Below the pieces are notes generated by a model. The model saw only the letters and a program-made list of their open reading frames with translations, was not told the origin of the DNA and did no database searches. From Clostridia bacterium (lineage in GTDB: Bacteria > Bacillota > Clostridia > Oscillospirales > CAG-272), in assembly GCA_024404435.1 (NCBI GenBank), contig JAKSPW010000085.1, positions 1 to 6,033 of the forward strand: DNA of 6,033 nt, in the 5' to 3' direction. Below, piece by piece: positions 1 through 4,596 of this stretch. The translations under genes were made by a program, and so were the position numbers. Each line of letters opens with the position of its first letter. The first letter of the stretch is position 1.

Positions 1-829
1 CGGAGGTCAGCGACAGCTCGTAGGTGCCGCTGTCGAGCGAGAGGTAATTTCCGAGCGAGTCCGCCATCATCCTGAGGCTGATCGCAGTCCCGTACGAGTC
101 GTCCTCGTCGTAGGCGACGGAATAATGCACCATTCTGCTGTGCTCGGGGCACTTCAGCTCATCAAGCTTTCCGTCGATAAAGTACATTTCATCATATATC
201 GTTTCGAAATAGCGTTTAAGAATCGTAGCTATTTCGGCGCGTGTCGCGGATTTTGCGGGATTGAAGTTTCCGTTCCCGTCTCCCGCGATCAGACCGGTTT
301 TACGCAGAGCGTCAATGTATTCCCTTGACCACGACTGGAATTTTCCGGCGTCTGAGAAGCTGTCCGACAGGGGAGTGCAGTGCGAGACGTCGATATTCAT
401 CATTGAGAAAAACTCGACGAGAAGCTTGGCAATCTCCTGACGTGTTACGGCACGGTCAGGCTTGAAGGTGTTGTCCGTATATCCTCCGACAAGACCTTTT
501 TCGACTGCCCAGCCGACGTACTCGGCGTACCACGCGCTCTTTTTCGTGTCTTTGAAGGTGAGCTTGTCCGAAAATCCCGTTTCCGTCGTTCCGGAAAGGC
601 GGTAGAGCACCGTGACGAGCTGTGCGCGCGTCATCGACTTCGTCGGAGAAAACTCCGTGTCCGTCGTCCCCATCATAATGCCGCGCTCTGCGACGTATTC
701 GACGGCGTCGTAGTACCACGCGCCGCTCTTTACGTCCGAAAAGCGGCCTGCGGCGGCAGCCGAGGTTGGCAGCAGAATAATTACTGCCGCGATGAGAGCG
801 GCGACACATAATATTTTTTTGACTTTCAT
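1..829 (-). CDS. Secreted SLH-domain (S-layer homology) protein, C-terminus cut by window edge
   Basis: I read 276 codons from the ATG at 829-827 without a stop; the gene continues beyond position 1. Residues 1-27 look like a Sec signal peptide: basic start MKVKK, hydrophobic core ILCVAALIAAVIILL, and an Ala-rich cleavage zone near residues 24-28. Three SLH repeats follow at about 29-78, 90-141 and 155-208. Each has an aromatic and acidic opening (FSDVKSGAWYYDAV in the first) and a TRAE-type motif: TRAQ 67-70, TRQE 129-132, TRAE 196-199. SLH triplets in Gram-positive bacteria anchor proteins to pyruvylated secondary cell-wall polymers, so the product is probably an exported, wall-bound protein. 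Residues 209-276 are not recognised; they may start a distinct functional domain. A GAAAGG ribosome site (839-844) lies 9 nt before the start. The gene is divergent from the dehydrogenase operon and has no obvious functional tie to it. The SLH assignment is firm; the function of the C-terminal part is unknown. Confidence 0.9.
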   Translation of the reverse strand, partial: MKVKKILCVAALIAAVIILLPTSAAAAGRFSDVKSGAWYYDAVEYVAERGIMMGTTDTEFSPTKSMTRAQLVTVLYRLSGTTETGFSDKLTFKDTKKSAWYAEYVGWAVEKGLVGGYTDNTFKPDRAVTRQEIAKLLVEFFSMMNIDVSHCTPLSDSFSDAGKFQSWSREYIDALRKTGLIAGDGNGNFNPAKSATRAEIATILKRYFETIYDEMYFIDGKLDELKCPEHSRMVHYSVAYDEDDSYGTAISLRMMADSLGNYLSLDSGTYELSLTS

Positions 830-863
830 TTTTTTATGCCTTTCACAGTACTTTCATGTCTCA

Positions 864-893
864 ATTTTATCACATTCCGCACTCAAAGGTCAA
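864..893 (-). promoter_or_regulatory. Sigma-A type promoter for the SLH protein gene
   Basis: Read on the minus strand, a TTGACC -35 box (893-888) and a TAAAAT -10 box (869-864) are 18 nt apart. The bases TGA directly before the -10 box fit an extended -10 element. Transcription would start near 857, giving a leader of about 28 nt with the GAAAGG ribosome site inside it. The prediction rests on consensus match and placement only. Confidence 0.6.
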
Positions 894-901
894 TATTTAT
901 T

Positions 902-937
902 TATTTCGTTTTCAAAAGTTGCGGTTTTTACGAAATA
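902..937. repeat. Inverted repeat TATTTCGT / ACGAAATA, candidate operator
   Basis: TATTTCGT at 902-909 and ACGAAATA at 930-937 are perfect 8-bp inverted copies separated by 20 nt. A third copy of the core, ACGAAAT, lies at 953-959 in direct orientation. All three lie between the -35 boxes of the two divergent promoters, a typical place for a regulator binding site. The loop is long and no T-run follows, so it does not look like a terminator. Short AT-rich repeats can arise by chance, hence the moderate confidence. Confidence 0.4.
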
Positions 938-971
938 ATGTTAATTTCTCACACGAAATTCACATTTTCTG

Positions 972-1000
972 TTGACAATTTAACATTTGCGATGTAAAAT
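972..1000 (+). promoter_or_regulatory. Sigma-A promoter of the regulator-dehydrogenase operon
   Basis: A perfect TTGACA -35 box (972-977) and a TAAAAT -10 box (995-1000, one mismatch) are separated by the ideal 17 nt. The predicted start is near 1007, giving a leader of about 40 nt before the TTG codon at 1047. It is the only strong forward promoter seen before the operon. It also argues against the in-frame TTG at 987 as a start, because that codon lies inside the promoter spacer. Confidence 0.75.
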
Positions 1001-1020
1001 ATTATCGGAGAAAAATGTTA
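981..1020. repeat. Inverted repeat TAACATTT / AAATGTTA flanking the operon -10 box, candidate autoregulatory operator
   Basis: TAACATTT at 981-988 and AAATGTTA at 1013-1020 are perfect 8-bp inverted copies, 24 nt apart. The left arm lies in the promoter spacer and the right arm just after the predicted transcription start, so a protein bound to both would cover the -10 region. A further AATGTTA core is at 937-943. DeoR-family repressors often bind repeated short half-sites at their own promoters, which makes the adjacent regulator the natural candidate. No binding evidence exists in the sequence alone. Confidence 0.4.
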
Positions 1021-1029
1021 TATTTTTAC

Positions 1030-1042
1030 GGAAGGGCGGTGA
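1030..1042 (+). promoter_or_regulatory. Ribosome binding region deciding the regulator's TTG start
   Basis: The purine-rich stretch GGAAGGGCGGTGA ends 4 nt before the TTG at 1047, and its AAGG core (1032-1035) lies 11 nt before it. The match to a Shine-Dalgarno site is imperfect. It is nevertheless the only purine-rich stretch placed for a start that keeps the whole DNA-binding domain, and it lies inside the predicted transcript. Confidence 0.5.
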
Positions 1043-1046
1043 AGAA

Positions 1047-1835
1047 TTGCAGATAGAACGCAGAGAAATAATCAGAGAACTACTCGGTACGAAACCCTTC
1101 ATATCGCTTGACGAGCTCGGGCGGATGTTCCCCGACGTGTCGGAAATGACGCTGAGACGCGACATCGAATATTTCGAAGAAACGGGCGAAGCGATCAAGG
1201 TCCGCGGCGGCTGCCGCAGCGTCGGATTCATCACGGCGAAGCCCGACGACAGAGTCAGCGAAAGACTTAAAGAAAACGTCGGAACGAAGAGAGCCATCGC
1301 AAAGGCTGCGGCGGAATTCCTCGAGACGGGCAGATCGATCTTTGTCGATTCCGGCTCGACGATGAGAAGCTTCGTCGAGCACGTCCCCGGCAAGAGATTT
1401 TCCTTCACCACGACGGACCCCGCGGTGGCGCTTGAGCTTTGCAAGGACGGCATGTCGGCCGTAAACATGGTCGGCGGCAGACTCGAGAGCGACAATCAGA
1501 CCGTCACGGGACTCCAGGCAACGAGATTCCTCTCCGACATAAACATCGACGTCGCTTTCCTCGCACCCTCCGGTTACAGTGAAGAAAGCGGATTCTCGGT
1601 CGGAAACTTCAACGAATGCGAGCTGAAGCGCATCGTCGTCGACAAGGCGAAGGTGGTCGTCATGCTGATCGACAGCTCGAAGTTCGGCAAATCTCTCCCG
1701 TACACGTTCTGCACTGCGGAAAACGTCGACGTGATCGTGACCGACAGCGGTGTACCCGAGACGATAGTAAAACACGCATCCCTCTGCGGCACGAAGATCG
1801 TGATCGCGGACGCACCCGCTGAAGAAAAAAAATAA
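1047..1835 (+). CDS. DeoR-family transcriptional regulator (HTH plus DeoRC sugar-sensor domain)
   Basis: The 262-residue product has the usual DeoR-family length. Residues 2-57 form the winged helix-turn-helix: IERREIIRELL, then the recognition segment VSEMTLRRDIEYF (31-43), then the wing ending VRGG (52-55). Residues from about 75 to the end form the DeoRC domain of the ISOCOT fold. It carries the phosphate-contact type motif DSGST (101-105), VGG (142-144), the Phe-Leu-Ala-Pro-Ser-Gly stretch (171-176) and DSSKFG (209-214). Members usually repress sugar or nucleoside catabolic operons and are released by a phosphorylated sugar. The gene heads the operon, 33 nt before the E2 gene, so it probably controls the dehydrogenase genes and itself; the effector cannot be read from the sequence. 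I chose TTG 1047 because the other in-frame start, TTG 987, lies inside the promoter and would add 20 residues with no family match. Family is firm, target is inferred. Confidence 0.92.
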   Translation: MQIERREIIRELLGTKPFISLDELGRMFPDVSEMTLRRDIEYFEETGEAIKVRGGCRSVGFITAKPDDRVSERLKENVGTKRAIAKAAAEFLETGRSIFVDSGSTMRSFVEHVPGKRFSFTTTDPAVALELCKDGMSAVNMVGGRLESDNQTVTGLQATRFLSDINIDVAFLAPSGYSEESGFSVGNFNECELKRIVVDKAKVVVMLIDSSKFGKSLPYTFCTAENVDVIVTDSGVPETIVKHASLCGTKIVIADAPAEEKK

Positions 1836-1841
1836 ACAGTT

Positions 1842-1847
1842 TATAAT
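1842..1847 (+). promoter_or_regulatory. Perfect TATAAT box before the E2 gene, possible weak internal promoter
   Basis: The AT-rich 33-nt gap between the regulator and E2 contains an exact TATAAT. The -35 position at 17-nt spacing (1819-1824, CTGAAG) matches TTGACA at only three of six bases, and no extended -10 TG is present. A start near 1854 would leave about 15 nt before the E2 ATG, barely enough to include its AAAGGA ribosome site. It could give E2-E3-E1 extra transcription independent of the regulator, but may be chance. Confidence 0.25.
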
Positions 1848-1868
1848 TTACCACGAAAGGATACAAAT

Positions 1869-3182
1869 ATGGCAAATGCAGTCATCATGCCCAGACAAGG
1901 GCAGAGTGTCGAGAGTTGTATCATTACGACCTGGCACAAGAAGAAGGGCGACGAGGTAAAGGAAGGGGACATCCTGTTCTCTTACGAAACCGACAAGTCC
2001 GCATTTGACGAGCCCGCACCGGTTTCCGGCACGATGCTCGAAGTGCTGGCGGCAGAAGGCGACGTTGTACCGTGCCTTGATACCGTCTGCATCATCGGCG
2101 CACCCGGCGAAGACTATTCGGCACTCGTCGGAAGTGCAAAGGAAGCTCCTGCAGAAGCAGCAGCTCCCGCAGCCGAGGAAAAGAAGGAAGAGGCAGCTCC
2201 CGCAGCCGCAGCTCCCGCATCCACGGCAGAAGAAAACAGAGACGGCAGAGTCAAGATCTCTCCGAGAGCGAAGAATCTCGCTCTCAAGACCGGTGTCGAC
2301 ATGACGAAGGTCACGCCTACCGGACCTCACGGAAGAATCGTTGAACGCGACGTCAACGCCGCACTTGACGCAGGACACGTCGCAAGCGTATCCGCAGTCG
2401 AAGATTTCCTCGCAGGCAAGATCACGGCAGCCGTCGAAGAAGAGGTCGCAGAGGCAGCAGCTCCCGCAGCAGCAGCCGTACCGGCAACCGACTTCCGCGC
2501 ATATACGGAAACTCCCATGTCGAACGTCAGAAAGGCGATCGCAAGAAATATGTGCGCTTCTCTCACCGAGATGGCACAGCTCACGCTCAACTCCTCCTTC
2601 GACGCTACGAGCCTTCTCGCATACAGAAAGCTCCTCAAGGAGAAGGGAGAGGCTATGGGTCTTTCCAAGGTCACCATCAACGATATGGTGCTCTATGCAG
2701 TATCCCGTGTCCTTCCGAATTATCCCGAGATCAACGCAAACCTTGTTGACGGCAAGTTCCGCACGTTCGCACACGCCAACGTATGTATGGCAGTTGACAC
2801 GGATCGCGGACTTCTCGTTCCCGTTATCTTCGGCGCAGAGACACTCACACTCGGTGAGATCTCCGCTAAGGCGAAGACTCTTGCGGCAAGTGCAAGAGAC
2901 GGCAAACTCACTCCCGACGAAATGTCCGGCGGCAGCTTCACGGTCTCGAACCTCGGCAGCCTCGGCATCGAGAGCTTCACTCCCGTTATCAATGCTCCGC
3001 AGACGGCTATCCTCGGCGTTTGCTGCACGACCAACCGCATGAAGGCCGACGGAACGGTCTATCCCGCAATGGGACTCTCCCTCACGTTCGACCACAGAGC
3101 AGTTGACGGCGCACCGGCAGCCAAGTTCCTCAAGGAGCTCTGCACGGCTCTCGAGAACTTCGAGCTTCTTCTTGCAAAATAA
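1869..3182 (+). CDS. Dihydrolipoamide acyltransferase, E2 core of a 2-oxo acid dehydrogenase complex
   Basis: This 437-residue protein transfers an acyl group from E1 to CoA through a swinging lipoyl arm. Residues 1-77 form one lipoyl domain; ETDKSAF places the lipoylated lysine at K43. An Ala-Pro-Glu linker spans about 88-125. Residues 127-166 form the E1/E3-binding domain (ISPRAKNLA, then GPHGRIVERDV). A second flexible linker (about 167-212) is followed by the catalytic domain (213-437), with the active-site motif DHRAVDG at 408-414 (His409, Asp413). All expected parts are present, with one lipoyl domain as in many Gram-positive E2s. An AAAGGA ribosome site lies 7 nt before the ATG. E3 follows after 15 nt. 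The acyl specificity (acetyl as in pdhC, branched-chain, or acetoin-derived as in acoC) cannot be decided from motifs; pyruvate dehydrogenase E2 is the default guess. The protein is expected to form a large cytoplasmic core binding the E3 and E1 encoded next to it. Confidence 0.93.
   Translation: MANAVIMPRQGQSVESCIITTWHKKKGDEVKEGDILFSYETDKSAFDEPAPVSGTMLEVLAAEGDVVPCLDTVCIIGAPGEDYSALVGSAKEAPAEAAAPAAEEKKEEAAPAAAAPASTAEENRDGRVKISPRAKNLALKTGVDMTKVTPTGPHGRIVERDVNAALDAGHVASVSAVEDFLAGKITAAVEEEVAEAAAPAAAAVPATDFRAYTETPMSNVRKAIARNMCASLTEMAQLTLNSSFDATSLLAYRKLLKEKGEAMGLSKVTINDMVLYAVSRVLPNYPEINANLVDGKFRTFAHANVCMAVDTDRGLLVPVIFGAETLTLGEISAKAKTLAASARDGKLTPDEMSGGSFTVSNLGSLGIESFTPVINAPQTAILGVCCTTNRMKADGTVYPAMGLSLTFDHRAVDGAPAAKFLKELCTALENFELLLAK
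2160..2219 (+). repeat. Ala-Pro linker repeat in E2 with near-identical DNA units
   Basis: The 16-mer GCAGCTCCCGCAGCCG occurs at 2160-2175 and again at 2193-2208, and its first 12 bases recur at 2208-2219. A 14-base copy lies in the second linker at 2457-2470. All encode Ala-Ala-Pro-Ala units of the flexible linkers. Identical codons, not just identical residues, point to recent duplication or slippage within the gene. Such linkers keep the lipoyl domain mobile. Confidence 0.75.
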
Positions 3183-3197
3183 GGAGGAGAACGGAAA

Positions 3198-4574
3198 ATG
3201 TATGATCTGATAATCCTCGGCGGCGGCCCCGCCGGATACAACGCGGCTGAAAGAGCCGCACACGGCGGACTCAAAACGCTCGTGTTTGAAGAAAGAGCTC
3301 TCGGCGGCGTCTGCCTCAACGAAGGCTGCATCCCGACGAAAACTCTCCTTTACTCCGCAAAGATCCTCGACTACGCTCACCACGGCGAAAAGTACGGCGT
3401 GACGGTCGAGGGCGCAAAGCTCGACCACGCAAAGGTCGTTGACCGCAAGGACAAGGTCGTTAAGACTCTCGTCTCCGGCGTCGGCGCAAAGATGAAGGGC
3501 GCAGGCGTTACGGTCGTGAACGGCACGGCAAAGATCACCGGCAAGAGCGCAGACGGCTTCACCGTCGAGTGCGGCGCCGATAAGTACGAAGCAAAGAAGC
3601 TCCTCATCTGCACCGGCTCCGAGGCAGTCGTTCCTCCGGTACCCGGACTCAGAGAGGCTGTCGGCACGGGACTCGCTGTCACCAACAGAGAAGTCCTCGA
3701 CAGACGCGAGCTTCCGAAGGAAGTCGTCGTCATCGGCGGCGGCGTCATCGGACTCGAGATGGCATCCTACTTCAACTCCGTCGGATGCAAGGTCTCCGTC
3801 ATCGAAATGATGGACAAGATCGCAGGCCCGACAGATGCGGAAATTTCCAAGATCCTTCAGAACAACTACGCAAAGCGCGGCGTTGAGTTCATCCTCGGCG
3901 CAAAGGTCGTGAAAGTGACCGACAACAAGGGCTCGGGCGTCGTTGAGTATGAAAAGGACGGCAAGACGGTCGGCGTAAAGTGCGACCTCATCCTCGTGTC
4001 CACGGGACGCAGAGCGAGAACGAAGGACATCGGTCTCGAAGAGCTCGGCGTTGCCATGAACCGCGGCGCCGTCATCACGGACGAATCCTGCCGCACGAAT
4101 ATCCCCGGCGTATGGGCCGCAGGCGACGTGAACGGCAAGATCATGCTCGCTCACACTGCATACCGCGAAGGCGAAGTCGCCGTATCCGATATGCTCGGCA
4201 TCAAGGATAAGGTCGACTACCGTTCTATCCCGTCCGTCATCTACACGAATCCCGAGGTCGGATGCGTCGGCGAGACTCTCGAGAGCGCAAAGAAGGCCGG
4301 ACTCGACGTCGAAGAGCACACGATCAGCCTGCGTTACAGCGGACGCTACATCGCCGAGAACGAAGGCGGCGACGGCATCGTCAAGATCATAGTCGGCAAG
4401 GAACACAAGAACGTGCTCGGCGTCCACATGATCGGTACGTACGCATCCGAGATCATCTACGGCGCGGCCATGATGGTAGCGCGTGAGATGAGAGTAAAAG
4501 ATGTTCAAAAGCTCGTATTCCCGCACCCGAGCGTATGCGAAGTCATCCGCGAAGGTATGTTTTCAATTAAATAA
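3198..4574 (+). CDS. lpdA: Dihydrolipoamide dehydrogenase, E3 of the complex
   Basis: The 458-residue flavoprotein reoxidises dihydrolipoamide on E2 and passes electrons through FAD to NAD+. The FAD-binding motif GGGPAG is at 8-13. The redox disulfide motif GGVCLNEGCIPTK (36-48) gives Cys39 and Cys44. The NAD-binding motif GGGVIG is at 180-185, and the second FAD motif AAGD is at 307-310. The C-terminal dimer domain ends in HPSVCE (443-448), which keeps the catalytic His-Glu pair (His443, Glu448) but has Cys447 where many homologues have Ser. There is no extra N-terminal lipoyl domain, unlike some clostridial E3s. A strong AAGGAGGAG ribosome site (3181-3189) overlaps the E2 stop codon, so the two genes are probably translated in close coupling. 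Length and motifs are complete. The family also includes glutathione and mercuric reductases, but the neighbouring E2 and E1 make E3 the clear reading. Confidence 0.95.
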   Translation: MYDLIILGGGPAGYNAAERAAHGGLKTLVFEERALGGVCLNEGCIPTKTLLYSAKILDYAHHGEKYGVTVEGAKLDHAKVVDRKDKVVKTLVSGVGAKMKGAGVTVVNGTAKITGKSADGFTVECGADKYEAKKLLICTGSEAVVPPVPGLREAVGTGLAVTNREVLDRRELPKEVVVIGGGVIGLEMASYFNSVGCKVSVIEMMDKIAGPTDAEISKILQNNYAKRGVEFILGAKVVKVTDNKGSGVVEYEKDGKTVGVKCDLILVSTGRRARTKDIGLEELGVAMNRGAVITDESCRTNIPGVWAAGDVNGKIMLAHTAYREGEVAVSDMLGIKDKVDYRSIPSVIYTNPEVGCVGETLESAKKAGLDVEEHTISLRYSGRYIAENEGGDGIVKIIVGKEHKNVLGVHMIGTYASEIIYGAAMMVAREMRVKDVQKLVFPHPSVCEVIREGMFSIK

Positions 4575-4596
4575 TTACTAAAAGGAGATAAAAGTC

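Noticed and set aside
456..809. Minus-strand open frame of 117 codons, Arg-rich
   Set aside because: It is an off-frame shadow of the SLH protein gene, whose own frame shows a signal peptide and three SLH repeats.
902..937. Inverted repeat as a transcription terminator
   Set aside because: The arms are AT-rich, the loop is 20 nt, no T-run follows, and the site lies upstream of both neighbouring genes, where no transcript needs to end.
1080..1775. Minus-strand open frame of 231 codons
   Set aside because: It is antisense and in register to the DeoR-family regulator, with no recognisable domain.
2160..2470. Short repeats as a CRISPR-like array
   Set aside because: The units are in frame within E2, encode Ala-Pro linkers, and have no regular spacers.
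1848..4526. Minus-strand open frame of 892 codons
   Set aside because: It lies antisense and in codon register to E2 and E3, which show complete domain sets. The translation is Cys-, Asp- and Val-rich and resembles no protein family. Its openness is explained by absent TTA, CTA and TCA codons on the sense strand.
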